A stretch of DNA of 64,000 nucleotides from UBA6054 sp963975575 (GTDB lineage Bacteria > Planctomycetota > Phycisphaerae > Phycisphaerales > UBA1924). The stretch covers positions 1,426,001 to 1,490,000 of the forward strand of contig CAXBHL010000001.1 in the NCBI GenBank assembly GCA_963975575.1. Reading direction: 5' to 3'. A program made the position numbers and the translations under genes. Under the pieces are notes generated by a model. The model worked only from the letters and a program-made list of their open reading frames with translations. It was not told the DNA's origin and searched no databases. This document shows positions 33,961-42,421 of the stretch, one piece after another (positions within the stretch are counted from its first letter, which is position 1; each line of letters starts with the position of its first letter).

Positions 33961-34607
33961 CAACCGGCGCCGGGATCCGCGGCGTCGTTGACGACCGTCA
34001 GGTCGGCCCGCGCGCGGTACAACGGCTCGTAGCGTGCGAACGTCGGGCCGGCGACGTTGGTGAAAAAGTCCAGGGCGCGCTCGACGCCCCATCCACGCTG
34101 GCCCGTGGATTCGAGGCGCTCCCAGCGTGCCCAACGGACGGAAGCGGGGGCCTCGACCAGCACGCCGAGACCCCGCGCCGGGCCCAGCGCGTCGTGCAGG
34201 GCGTGGATGCCTTCCACGATGATCAGGCGCCGGGGCGCAACCCGCCGCACGCCCGTCCGCCGGTGCTCGCGGAAGCACCACACGGGCACGTCCGCGGGGC
34301 GGCCCTCGATCAGGTCCGCGAGGTGACCGGCGAGTTCGGGCAGATGGGCCGAATCGGGCTCATCGCGGAGGTGCTCGGGCACGCGGTGGTAATCCGGCAG
34401 GTAGTCATCCGTTCCGATCAGGACGGCGTCGGCGAGTTCGGCGACCCGCCGGGCGAGCGTCGATTTTCCCGAGCCAACCGCGCCCGCGATGCAGACGACC
34501 GTCGGAGCCGGCCCTGCGGTGATCCCGGCCAGGACCGCACGCGGGGCTTCCGCCCACGAGACGGCGCGCGGGGTCGTGGGGCGCGGGTTGGGCTGATCGT
34601 CTTCCAC
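33936..34607 (-). CDS. Uridine kinase-like P-loop NTPase
   Basis: The 223-residue protein has a Walker A motif GAVGSGKST near residues 41-49, then ADAVLIGTDDYLPDYHRVPEHLRDEPDSAH and RRLIIVEGIHALHDAL, the order found in uridine kinase/phosphoribulokinase-like enzymes. GTG 34607 is chosen because a TACCCT hexamer ends 6 bases upstream, implying a leaderless mRNA, and the domain starts soon after. It is divergent from a nucleoside transporter gene, which supports a nucleoside-salvage role, though the substrate is inferred. The 3' end overlaps the convergent AbgT gene by 25 bases. Confidence 0.78.
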   Translation of the reverse strand: MEDDQPNPRPTTPRAVSWAEAPRAVLAGITAGPAPTVVCIAGAVGSGKSTLARRVAELADAVLIGTDDYLPDYHRVPEHLRDEPDSAHLPELAGHLADLIEGRPADVPVWCFREHRRTGVRRVAPRRLIIVEGIHALHDALGPARGLGVLVEAPASVRWARWERLESTGQRGWGVERALDFFTNVAGPTFARYEPLYRARADLTVVNDAADPGAGCQGATTAP

Positions 34608-34613
34608 GCGGAC

Positions 34614-34619
34614 AGGGTA
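34614..34619 (-). promoter_or_regulatory. Candidate -10 TACCCT, leaderless kinase start
   Basis: On the minus strand TACCCT ends 6 bases before GTG 34607. It sits in the 64-base divergent region shared with the nucleoside transporter, whose own candidate -10 TAGCAT is at 34644-34649 on the plus strand. Confidence 0.45.
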
Positions 34620-34671
34620 GCCGCACGGATCCGGTGGATTCGTTAGCATGGCGGCCCACGGAGGGCGTCGC

Positions 34672-35976
34672 ATGGACCGGATGATCGGGTTTGTGGGGAT
34701 CGCCGTGCTGATCGCGCTCGGGTGGGCGATATCGACCGATCGGCGTCGGTTCCCGTGGTGGTTGGTGCTGGCGGGAGTGGGGCTGCAGGCCGTGCTCGGG
34801 GCCTTGATGCTCCGGGACACGCCGTTGGTCGGGCTGGTGGACGCCGTGACGCGGGTCATCACCGCTGCGATCGACGCCTCGGACGCGGGGATCGAGTTTC
34901 TGTTCGGGCCGGCTGTGGCGTCCCCCGGGGCGGGGGCGTGGGGGTTCATGTTCCTTGTCCACGCGCTGCCCAAGATCGTGTTCATGGCCTCGCTCATGGC
35001 CGTGCTCTATCACGTTGGGGTGATGCAGCGGCTCGTGGCGGGTCTGGCGTGGTTGCTGCAGCGGACACTCCGCGTGACGGGCACGGAGGCGCTGGCGACG
35101 GCGGCCAACGTGTTCGTGGGACAGACGGAGGCCCCGCTGTGCATCAACCCTTATCTGCAACGGATGACCCGGTCGCAACTGAACCTGGTGATGACGGGCG
35201 GGTTCGCGACCATCGCCGGGTCGGTGCTTGCGGCCTATGTCGGCATGCTCGGCGGAGATGATCCGGCCGAACGGGCGATGTGGGTCAAGCAGTTGCTGAC
35301 CGCCAGCGTGATGTCGGCGCCGGCCGCGTTCGTGCTGGCCAAGGTGATCGTGCCCGAGACCGAGTCTCCGCCGGACGAGTCGGACCTTCGGATGGCTGAG
35401 GATCCCGAGCCCGCTGCGAACCTGTTCGACGCCGCGGCCCGGGGGGCGACGGACGGGATGCGTCTGGCGATCAACGTCGCTGCGATGCTGGTGGCGTTCG
35501 TCTCGCTGCTCGCCCTGGTGAACATGCCGCTGGAGGCGTTGGGACGCACCCGAGGGCTGGACGGATGGCTGGCTTCGCGCGGCGTCGCGGAACTGAACCT
35601 TCAAATCGTGCTGGGTGCGGTCTTCGCGCCGCTGGCCTGGGCCATGGGGGTGCCATGGGAGGACAGCGTGTTCTTCGGCAGGCTCATGGGCGAGAAGCTG
35701 GTGGTGACCGAGTTCGTGGCCTACCAGACGCTGGCGGAGGGTGTCCGTCCCGATCAGGGGCCCGCCCTGCTGGGGGACCGGTCGGCGCGGATGGCGGCCT
35801 TTGCCCTGTGCGGGTTCGCCAACTTCGCGTCCATCGGGATCCAGATCGGCGGGTTGAGTGCCCTCGTGCCGGGGCGTCGCAAGGACCTGGTTTCGCTCGC
35901 CATGCGGGCGATGATCGGCGGGGCTCTGGCGTCCTGGGTGACCGCGGCGGTCGCGGGCATCGTGATGCCGGCCTAA
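34672..35976 (+). CDS. Concentrative nucleoside transporter (CNT/NupC family)
   Basis: The 434-residue inner-membrane protein belongs to the CNT family, taking up nucleosides with H+ or Na+. Family blocks are the N-terminal three-helix Nucleos_tra2_N part, the Gate region, and the core with VFVGQTEAPLCINPYL near residues 150-165, ATIAGSVLAAYVGM near 182 and CGFANFASIGIQIGGLSALVP near 380. ATG 34672 has GGAGG at ideal spacing; a TAGCAT -10 candidate lies 22 bases upstream. It is divergent from the uridine-kinase-like gene and 9 bases ahead of btpA, suggesting a salvage locus. Confidence 0.92.
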   Translation: MDRMIGFVGIAVLIALGWAISTDRRRFPWWLVLAGVGLQAVLGALMLRDTPLVGLVDAVTRVITAAIDASDAGIEFLFGPAVASPGAGAWGFMFLVHALPKIVFMASLMAVLYHVGVMQRLVAGLAWLLQRTLRVTGTEALATAANVFVGQTEAPLCINPYLQRMTRSQLNLVMTGGFATIAGSVLAAYVGMLGGDDPAERAMWVKQLLTASVMSAPAAFVLAKVIVPETESPPDESDLRMAEDPEPAANLFDAAARGATDGMRLAINVAAMLVAFVSLLALVNMPLEALGRTRGLDGWLASRGVAELNLQIVLGAVFAPLAWAMGVPWEDSVFFGRLMGEKLVVTEFVAYQTLAEGVRPDQGPALLGDRSARMAAFALCGFANFASIGIQIGGLSALVPGRRKDLVSLAMRAMIGGALASWVTAAVAGIVMPA

Positions 35977-35979
35977 TCT
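35974..35979 (+). promoter_or_regulatory. Candidate -10 TAATCT, leaderless BtpA start
   Basis: TAATCT overlaps the stop codon of the nucleoside transporter and ends 6 bases before ATG 35986. It could give BtpA its own leaderless mRNA in addition to read-through. Confidence 0.4.
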
Positions 35980-35985
35980 GATCCC

Positions 35986-36798
35986 ATGGCAACCACCGGC
36001 TGGAAACTGACCGCTCGCGGCCCCAAGAGACTGATCGGGATGGTCCACCTCGGGGCATCGCCGGGGACTCCGTTCTCCGAGCTTGCGCCCGATGCCATCG
36101 CGGCAGCGGCCGTCGAAGAGGCGAAGATCCTGGCGGACGCGGGGTTCGACGCGATCATCCTGGAAAACATGCACGATGCCCCGTACGTCCACGGTGACGA
36201 ACTCGGCCCCGAGGTCGTGGCGATGGCGGCGCGGTCGCTCGCGGCGGTGCGGGGAGCGGTTACATTGCCGGTGGGCATGCAGATCCTCTCCGGTGGCAAC
36301 CGTCACGCTCTGGCATGCGCGCACGCTTGCGGCGGGTCGTTCATTCGGTGCGAGAACTTCGTGTTCAGCCACGTGGCCGACGAGGGTCTGCTGGCCCGGG
36401 CGGAGGCTGGGGCGTTGCTGCGGTACCGGCGTTCTATCGGGGCGGAGTCGGTGCCGGTCTATTGCGACATCAAGAAGAAGCACGCCTCGCACGCGATCAC
36501 GGGTGATCTGAGCATCGGCGAGATCGCCGAGGCTGCGGAGTTCTTCGGTGCCGACGGGCTGATTGTGACCGGCACCGCGACGGGGCACCCCACGGACCCC
36601 GGCCACGTCCGGGAGGTCCGGGACGCATGCTCTCTGCCCGTGTTGGTCGGGTCCGGCGTGTCCCCGAAGACCACGGCGGCCCTGCTGGAGCACGCGGACG
36701 CATTGATTGTGGGATCCTGGATCAAGGCCGGGGGGACCTGGAAGAACCCCGTGGACCCGGCCCGCGCGGCGGAGATGGCCGGCGCGTTCGGGCGTTGA
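35986..36798 (+). CDS. BtpA/SgcQ family TIM-barrel protein
   Basis: The 270-residue protein belongs to the BtpA family, named for a cyanobacterial photosystem I biogenesis factor but widespread in non-photosynthetic bacteria as a (beta/alpha)8 protein of uncertain reaction. Matching blocks are LIGMVHLGASPGTP near residue 16, AGFDAIILENMHDAPYV near 51, GMQILSGGNRHALACAHACGGSFIRCENFV near 95-123, DIKKKHASH near 160 and VLVGSGVSPKTTAALL near 220. It follows the nucleoside transporter by 9 bases, so a link to nucleoside or sugar metabolism is possible; this is inference. Confidence 0.87.
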   Translation: MATTGWKLTARGPKRLIGMVHLGASPGTPFSELAPDAIAAAAVEEAKILADAGFDAIILENMHDAPYVHGDELGPEVVAMAARSLAAVRGAVTLPVGMQILSGGNRHALACAHACGGSFIRCENFVFSHVADEGLLARAEAGALLRYRRSIGAESVPVYCDIKKKHASHAITGDLSIGEIAEAAEFFGADGLIVTGTATGHPTDPGHVREVRDACSLPVLVGSGVSPKTTAALLEHADALIVGSWIKAGGTWKNPVDPARAAEMAGAFGR

Positions 36799-36943
36799 GG
36801 CTGGGCGCGGCGGGCCCGAACGACGCTCTGGTCGGTATGGAGCAAACCGCGACACCCTGGAATCCTTTGGGCCGCTCACAAACGCCCGTCACAACCGCGC
36901 CCGCCATCGAGGCTTTCGGCTCCATCGGCCGGCCGGGATCGGT

Positions 36944-36949
36944 TAGGCT
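36944..36949 (+). promoter_or_regulatory. Candidate -10 TAGGCT, leaderless kinase start
   Basis: TAGGCT ends 6 bases before GTG 36956 (followed at once by ATG 36959). The 157-base gap before the gene holds no ORF or hairpin that I can support. Confidence 0.45.
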
Positions 36950-36955
36950 GTCCGC

Positions 36956-39622
36956 GTGATGGAACGGTCGCGATATCAACGGATCGAGCAGATTTTCTCC
37001 GGGGCGGTCGGTCGCTCGGGGGCGGATCGGGAGGCGTTCATCCGAGAGGCCTGCGGGGATGACGACGGCCTGCGGCGAGCGGTGGAGGAGCTGCTGGGCG
37101 CCGACGCGAGCGGGACCGGCTCACGCCTCGAGCGGGGCGTGGGTGAGCGGGCGGCCGGGCTGCTGGCCGACGCGATGTGGCGAGATCCGGAGGTGATCGC
37201 CGGGTACCGCGTGGTGCGCCGCATCGGGGCGGGCGGGATGGGGGTGGTCTACGAGGCCGAGCAGGAGCGGCCCGCACGCCGGGTGGCCATCAAGCTGTTG
37301 CGGGCGGAGCGGTTGACGGCGAGCGGGGTGCGCCGGATGGAGTTCGAGGGGGAGGTGCTCGGCCGGCTCGCCCACCCGGGCATCGCGACGGTGTACGAGG
37401 CCGGCGTGTGGGAGCAGGACGGCGTGGCCCGGCCATTCGTGGCGATGGAACTGATCGAGGGGGTGCCGCTGACCGATTACGCGGCGGATCATGAGTTGGG
37501 GGTGCGGGATCGGCTGATGATCTTCGCCAAGGTCTGCGAGGCGGCTCATCACGCGCACCAACGCGGGGTGATCCATCGGGACCTCAAGCCGGCGAACATC
37601 CTGGTCGACGCCGACGGACGGCCGAAAATCGTTGACTTCGGCGTGGCGCGCGGAGTCGGTCGCGAGCGGGCGGACTCGGTCGTGACGCAGACGGGGCAGC
37701 TGCTCGGCACGCTCGGCTACATGCCGCCGGAGCGGCTCAGCGGGGGGAGCGGGGCCGACGCGCGGGGCGACATCTATTCGCTGGGTGTGGTGCTGTACGA
37801 GCTGCTCTCGGGGCGCACGCCGCACGCGTTCGCTGCGGAGGCCCCGGGCTCCCTGACGGACGCCATCCGGAGGGTGACGCAGACCGACGCGCCGCGGCTC
37901 GGGTCGGTCGATCCCGGATTGGGGGGAGACTTGGAGGTGATCGTTGCGACGGCGATCTCGAGGGATCCGGACCGACGGTACGCCTCGGCGTCGGCGTTCG
38001 CCGAGGACATCAATCGGTATCTGTCCGATCTGCCGATCTTGGCGCGTCGTCCCAGCACCGCGTATCAGCTGCGCAAGTTCGCACACCGGAACCGGGCACT
38101 CGTCGCGGCAGCGTTCGTGGTCTCGCTCGGGGTGCTCGTGGCGGTGGTGGGCATCGTGGTCGGTCTGCGAGAAGCTGTGGAGCAGCGGGAGGTCGCCCGG
38201 GAACACGAGGCGGAGGCGGTCGGAGCCGCGCAGCGCGCCGAATCGGCCAGAGCCCGGGCCGACCGGCAGGCGGCCATCGCGGGGGCGGTGATCGGCTTTC
38301 TGAACATCGATCTGTTGGGCCAGGCCTCGCCCGAGCTGATGGGACGCGACGTCACCGTGCGGGAGGCGGTCGATGCCGCCGCCGAGACGCTGGATGACCG
38401 GTTCGAGGACGAACCGGAGGTGCGGGCGGCCATCCGGAACACGATCGCCGGGATCTACGACGCTCTGAGCGTGTACGACCTGGCCGAGCCGCAGTACGAA
38501 TCGGCCATTGCCGAGTTCTCTCACGCGGTCGGTGAGCACCACGAGCTGACGGAGCGGGCTCGGCAGGATCTCGGACGCATGTATCGCAGCCTGTCGGCGT
38601 TCGATCGGTCCGCCGCGATTCTGGTTCCGCTGTACGAGCGTTGGCTGGAGGCGTACGGCGCCTCGGACGAACGCACGCTGCGCGCACTGATCGACGTGGC
38701 CGAGCTGGCGGCATACTCGGGCGAGTTCGACCGGGCACGCTTGCTGTTCGATCGCTTCGAGGATGCCCGGGACGGCGTGTTCGATGACGACGCCCCGGTG
38801 GTGATCCGCGCGGTCGAGGCGATTGCGCTCATGGACTTCAATCTGCGGAAGTTTGACGCAGCGGCCGAAGGATTTGCGCGGGTGGTCGCTTCCAGGGAGG
38901 CGCTGGACCGGCCGCTCGGCGAGCATCTGACGCCGCTGAACAATCTCGCGGCCAGCTACGAGGGGCTCGGACGCTACGACGAGGCCGAGCCGATCTACCG
39001 GAGGATCCTGGAGATCTACCGCAGGACCGCGGGGCCGGACAACCTCGAAACGCTTGCGGTCGCGCACAACCTGGCGTTCCTGCTCGCGAGCATGGAGCGA
39101 TACGCGGAAGCGGAGCCGCTGTTCCGTGACACGCTCGAGCGTTGCGAGCGGGTGCTCGGACCCAACCACGAGGGCACGCTGACCTGCATGTCCGGTCTGG
39201 CGGCCCTCCTGCGGGACTCCGAGCGACCGGACGAGGCGATCACGATGCTCGAGACCGCCCTGGGACGGGCCGTCGCGGCGTACGGCGATGCCGCGCCCAT
39301 GACCATCTACCTCGGCGGCAATCTGGGCATGCTTTGTTCTGAGCAGGGTCGGCACGAACGCGCGGTGGAGTTGATCCGGATGGTGCTGCCGGCGGTGCGT
39401 CAGGATCTGGGCGACGACCACCCGAGGGCGGGGGCCATGATCCTGGCCGAAGGCCGGTCCCTGCTCCGTCTGGGGCGAACCGATGCGGGACTCGATCGGC
39501 TTCTGGCGGGGCGGGACATCGTTGCGGCCGCGGCGGGAGCGGACGATCCGCAGGTATTGATCGCGGATCGGCTGATCTCGGAAGCCCGGGCCGAATCCGG
39601 TCAGGGGCAGCCGGACGAATGA
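36956..39622 (+). CDS. Membrane Ser/Thr protein kinase with TPR sensor domain
   Basis: The 888-residue protein has a short N-terminal helical region, a Hanks-type kinase domain (about 83-360), one transmembrane helix (about 381-403) and a TPR region to the end. Kinase landmarks are IGAGGMGVVYEAE near 91, the ATP lysine in VAIKLL, HRDLKPANIL near 206 and DFGVA near 227, then GYMPPERL. The TPRs of the kinesin-light-chain style (for example GLGRYDEAEPIYRRILEIYRRTAG) lie mainly in 650-860. This is the common planctomycete kinase design, with the sensor presumably outside the membrane. No substrate gene is adjacent. Confidence 0.93.
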   Translation: MMERSRYQRIEQIFSGAVGRSGADREAFIREACGDDDGLRRAVEELLGADASGTGSRLERGVGERAAGLLADAMWRDPEVIAGYRVVRRIGAGGMGVVYEAEQERPARRVAIKLLRAERLTASGVRRMEFEGEVLGRLAHPGIATVYEAGVWEQDGVARPFVAMELIEGVPLTDYAADHELGVRDRLMIFAKVCEAAHHAHQRGVIHRDLKPANILVDADGRPKIVDFGVARGVGRERADSVVTQTGQLLGTLGYMPPERLSGGSGADARGDIYSLGVVLYELLSGRTPHAFAAEAPGSLTDAIRRVTQTDAPRLGSVDPGLGGDLEVIVATAISRDPDRRYASASAFAEDINRYLSDLPILARRPSTAYQLRKFAHRNRALVAAAFVVSLGVLVAVVGIVVGLREAVEQREVAREHEAEAVGAAQRAESARARADRQAAIAGAVIGFLNIDLLGQASPELMGRDVTVREAVDAAAETLDDRFEDEPEVRAAIRNTIAGIYDALSVYDLAEPQYESAIAEFSHAVGEHHELTERARQDLGRMYRSLSAFDRSAAILVPLYERWLEAYGASDERTLRALIDVAELAAYSGEFDRARLLFDRFEDARDGVFDDDAPVVIRAVEAIALMDFNLRKFDAAAEGFARVVASREALDRPLGEHLTPLNNLAASYEGLGRYDEAEPIYRRILEIYRRTAGPDNLETLAVAHNLAFLLASMERYAEAEPLFRDTLERCERVLGPNHEGTLTCMSGLAALLRDSERPDEAITMLETALGRAVAAYGDAAPMTIYLGGNLGMLCSEQGRHERAVELIRMVLPAVRQDLGDDHPRAGAMILAEGRSLLRLGRTDAGLDRLLAGRDIVAAAAGADDPQVLIADRLISEARAESGQGQPDE

Positions 39623-39630
39623 TCATCCGA

Positions 39631-39660
39631 CTTGCCTCGCTGGCAAGGCCGGTCTATTGA
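39631..39660 (+). promoter_or_regulatory. Promoter and inverted repeat upstream of the his leader
   Basis: TTGCCT at 39632-39637 and TATTGA at 39655-39660 are 17 bases apart, placing initiation just before or at the leader-peptide ATG 39670. The -35 lies within a perfect inverted repeat, CTTGCC-TCGCT-GGCAAG (39631-39647), which could be an operator or a remnant terminator of the kinase gene; it has no T tract. Confidence 0.5.
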
Positions 39661-39669
39661 TTCCTGCTC

Positions 39670-39726
39670 ATGAAGTCCGGACTGCACCATCACCGTCATC
39701 ATCACCACGAGAACGTGGCCGGGTGA
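39670..39726 (+). CDS. hisL: Histidine operon leader peptide
   Basis: An 18-codon ORF encodes MKSGLHHHRHHHHENVAG with seven histidine codons in a block of eight (39685-39708). It ends 123 bases before hisG and lies between a candidate promoter and a terminator-like hairpin. This is the form of a his attenuator leader peptide: scarce His-tRNA stalls the ribosome in the His block. No Shine-Dalgarno is evident; translation may be leaderless because the -10 ends 9 bases before ATG. It is too short to be found by length-based gene calling. Confidence 0.88.
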   Translation: MKSGLHHHRHHHHENVAG

Positions 39727-39799
39727 CGGTGTTGCGCTGACGGATGATCGGCACGAAACACACGGAACGCCGGCCCCGAGGGTCGGCGTTGTTGGTTTT
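39691..39799 (+). promoter_or_regulatory. His attenuator with alternative hairpins
   Basis: Arm 1 (39691-39699, inside the His codons) pairs with arm 2 (39723-39731) over 9 base pairs including one G-U. GGCCGG at 39717-39722, at the end of the leader ORF, pairs with CCGGCC at 39770-39775. That segment is also the 5' arm of a 10-base-pair terminator stem (39766-39775 with 39781-39790, one G-U) followed by GTTGGTTTT. A ribosome stalled on the His codons blocks arm 1 and leaves the 39717-39722 segment free to prevent the terminator; a ribosome reaching the stop covers it and lets the terminator form. Confidence 0.8.
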
Positions 39800-39849
39800 G
39801 CCCCAACCGCCGAGCCAGGGGTCCGGCCTATCGGAAGGCGAGGCGGACG

Positions 39850-40734
39850 ATGGTGGTTGAACAGCAGGGTATGGTCAAACTGGCGCTGCCCAAGGGTCGC
39901 ATGCAGGATCGGGTGTTCCGTCTCCTGTCGGACGCCGGGGTGGAGCTGCAGCAGTCCAGCCGGGGGTACCGTCCCCGGGTTTCTCTTGATGGATTTGACG
40001 CGAAGATCCTAAAGCCGCAGAACGCGCTCGAGATGCTCCACAGCGGCACGCGTGACTTGGGCTTTGGCGGGGCGGACTGGGTTCGCGAACTCGATGTGGA
40101 GTTGGTTGAGCTGCTGGACCTCGGATTCGACCCCGTCCGCCTGGTGGCGGCCGCGCCCGTGGAGTTGCTGGAGGACGGAAAGCTGCCGAAATCGGTCGGG
40201 GGGCGCCCGCTGGTGGTGGCTTCCGAATATGAGCGGATCACCCGACAGTGGATCGCCGAGCACGAGATGGATGCCGTGTTCGTGAAGAGCCGCGGGGCGA
40301 CTGAGGTGTTCCCGCCCGACGACGCGGACTGCATCCTCGACGTGACCCAGACCGGCGACACCCTGCGTGCGAACGGTCTGGAAATCGTCGATGAGATCAT
40401 GCGTTCAACGACCCGGCTCTGGGCCAATCCACAGGCGTTGGAGAATCCGGTCAAGCGGGAAGCGATCGAGCGATTCGTGCTGCTGCTCCGGTCCGTGCTC
40501 GACGCACGGGGCCGGGTCATGCTCGAGCTCAATGTGGGCAAAGACCGGCTGGACGAGGTCATCGGCATCCTGCCCTGCATGCGTCGGCCGACCGTGGCGG
40601 TGCTGGGCGATGACTCCGGTTATGCGGTCAAGGTGGCCGCTCCCCGGACCGCCCTGGCCACGCTGATCCCCGAGATCAAGGCCCGCGGCGGCACCGACAT
40701 CATCGTCACCGAAATGGCGAGGCTCGTCCCGTGA
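39850..40734 (+). CDS. hisG: ATP phosphoribosyltransferase, long form
   Basis: The 294-residue enzyme catalyses the first step of histidine synthesis, joining ATP and PRPP. VKLALPKGRMQD near residue 9, the GGADWVREL region near 73, the PRPP-binding block DDADCILDVTQTGDTLRANGL near 157-177 and a C-terminal ACT-like regulatory domain (RPTVAVLGDDSGYAVKVAAP, GGTDIIVTEMARLVP) mark it as the long, self-sufficient HisG that needs no HisZ. Feedback inhibition by histidine is expected from the regulatory domain. It is the first structural gene after the attenuator and overlaps hisC by four bases. Confidence 0.95.
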   Translation: MVVEQQGMVKLALPKGRMQDRVFRLLSDAGVELQQSSRGYRPRVSLDGFDAKILKPQNALEMLHSGTRDLGFGGADWVRELDVELVELLDLGFDPVRLVAAAPVELLEDGKLPKSVGGRPLVVASEYERITRQWIAEHEMDAVFVKSRGATEVFPPDDADCILDVTQTGDTLRANGLEIVDEIMRSTTRLWANPQALENPVKREAIERFVLLLRSVLDARGRVMLELNVGKDRLDEVIGILPCMRRPTVAVLGDDSGYAVKVAAPRTALATLIPEIKARGGTDIIVTEMARLVP

Positions 40735-41837
40735 GCGGGCCGTGGGTCAGACCATCCCTGCGACAGGCCTCCGCGTACACACCGCCCAAGCGGGATACGC
40801 CCGGCGAGTTGTTCCTCGATCTCAATGAGGGCGCGGCCTTGGCGCCGGACGGTTGGATCCGCGATGTTGCCACCAAGGTCGGCATGGATCGGGTGCGGCG
40901 GTACCCGGATGCCTCCGGGCTTGAATCGCGGCTCGCCGGGAGGTTGGGTGTCACGCCGGATCGCGTGCTGGTCACCAACGGCGGGGACGATGCGATCGAT
41001 CGCGTCTGCCGGGCCTGCCTGGAGCCGGACGAAGAGATCATCGTGCCGTCGCCGAGTTTCGAGATGATCGCCCGTTCCGCGGAACTGATGGGCGGGCGGG
41101 TGGTCCGCACGCCGTGGATGGGCGGGGTGTTCCCGTGTGACGCAGTCATTGCCGCGGCGACCGAACGGACGAAGATCGTCGCTGTGGTATCGCCCAACAA
41201 CCCGACCGGCGGCGTGATCACGGCGGACGATCTGGTCCGACTGTCGCGTTCCCTTCCGGACAGCCTGTTGATGGTCGATCTGGCCTACACCGAGTTCGCG
41301 GATGAAGACCTGACCCCCGTGGCGATCACGCTGCCCAACACGGTTGTCGTGCGGACGTTCTCCAAGGCGTTCGGACTGGCCGCGTTGCGTGTCGGGTACG
41401 CGGTGGGAAGTTCGGGCACGATTGGCGTCTTGCGGGCCTGCGGCGGGCCGTTCGCGTGTTCTGCGATCTCGGTCGCGGCCGCGGACGCGGCGCTCGATCT
41501 GCCGTCGGACACGCTGGATCGCCGGCTGGATCAGGTTCGGTCCGAGCGGAGTCGACTCGCTGCGATGCTGTCCGAACGCGGTGTCACGGTGCTTCCCAGC
41601 CAGGCCAACTTCGTGCTGGCCCGGTTCGACGATTCAGAGCGTGTTTGGCGGGCCATGAGCGAGCGGGGTGTGCGGATCAAGCGGTTCATCGGAGCGGAGT
41701 TGGCCGGATGGCTGCGAATCGGCTGCCCGGGGAATCCAACGGAGTTCGACCGTCTCACCGTGGCGCTTGGTGCGGTGTTGGGGGATCGAGCAAACGAGCA
41801 GATGGGCCACCGATTCGGTGAGGGAGCCAAGGCATGA
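40731..41837 (+). CDS. hisC: Histidinol-phosphate aminotransferase
   Basis: The 368-residue protein is a fold-type I PLP enzyme converting imidazole acetol phosphate to histidinol phosphate. LDLNEGAALAP near residue 29, RRYPDASGLESRLA near 55, SPNNPTGGVI near 156, DLAYTEFA near 183 and the PLP lysine K212 in RTFSKAFGLAALRVGYAVG are all present. GTG 40731 overlaps the hisG stop by four bases, and the next gene overlaps it likewise, so translation is coupled along the operon. Confidence 0.94.
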   Translation: MSGPWVRPSLRQASAYTPPKRDTPGELFLDLNEGAALAPDGWIRDVATKVGMDRVRRYPDASGLESRLAGRLGVTPDRVLVTNGGDDAIDRVCRACLEPDEEIIVPSPSFEMIARSAELMGGRVVRTPWMGGVFPCDAVIAAATERTKIVAVVSPNNPTGGVITADDLVRLSRSLPDSLLMVDLAYTEFADEDLTPVAITLPNTVVVRTFSKAFGLAALRVGYAVGSSGTIGVLRACGGPFACSAISVAAADAALDLPSDTLDRRLDQVRSERSRLAAMLSERGVTVLPSQANFVLARFDDSERVWRAMSERGVRIKRFIGAELAGWLRIGCPGNPTEFDRLTVALGAVLGDRANEQMGHRFGEGAKA

Positions 41838-42421
41838 GCGATCGTATCGGACAGATCAGTCGGGCCACGAACGAGACGCGGATCGATGTCAGCGTGAATC
41901 TGGACGGGCGTGGCGAAGCGGAAGTCTTCACCGGCATCGCCTTTCTCGATCACATGTTGGGCGCCACCGCCCGCCACGGTGGGCTGGACCTGGGCCTGCG
42001 ATGTGAGGGAGACCTCGAAGTGGATGACCACCACACCGCCGAGGACTGCGCTCTCGCGCTCGGTGCGGCCATCGACCAGGCGTTGGGTGAGCGACGCGGC
42101 ATCGCCCGTTTCGGGTATGCCTACGCCCCGCTGGACGAGGCCTTGGCCCGTGTGGTCATTGATCTCTCCGGGCGACCGATGCCGGTCGTTGACCTCGGCC
42201 TGCACCGCGAGATGCTCGGCGGGATCGCCTGCGAGAATCTGACCCATGTCTTTGTCTCGCTCGCCATGAACCTGCGGGCGTCGGTGCATGTGGACGTCTT
42301 GCGCGGCGAGAACGACCACCACCGGGCCGAGGCGGCGTTCAAGGCCCTCGGTCTGGCGATCAAGGCCGCCGTGGCACGAACCGGATCTGACGAAGTTCCG
42401 AGTACCAAGGGGGTTCTGTGA
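41834..42421 (+). CDS. hisB: Imidazoleglycerol-phosphate dehydratase
   Basis: The 195-residue protein is monofunctional IGPD. It has the two metal-binding half-repeats: FLDHMLGATARHGGLDL near residues 37-53 with DDHHTAEDCALALGAA near 65-80, and later ENDHHRAEAAFKALGLAIKAAV. It lacks the HAD phosphatase domain fused in E. coli HisB, so histidinol phosphate phosphatase (HisN type) must be encoded elsewhere. It ends with the usual VPSTKGVL. Confidence 0.96.
   Translation: MSDRIGQISRATNETRIDVSVNLDGRGEAEVFTGIAFLDHMLGATARHGGLDLGLRCEGDLEVDDHHTAEDCALALGAAIDQALGERRGIARFGYAYAPLDEALARVVIDLSGRPMPVVDLGLHREMLGGIACENLTHVFVSLAMNLRASVHVDVLRGENDHHRAEAAFKALGLAIKAAVARTGSDEVPSTKGVL

Noticed and set aside
39631..39647. 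Inverted repeat CTTGCC/GGCAAG as terminator of the kinase gene
   Set aside because: The stem is only 6 base pairs and no T tract follows; an operator or chance repeat over the his promoter is as likely.
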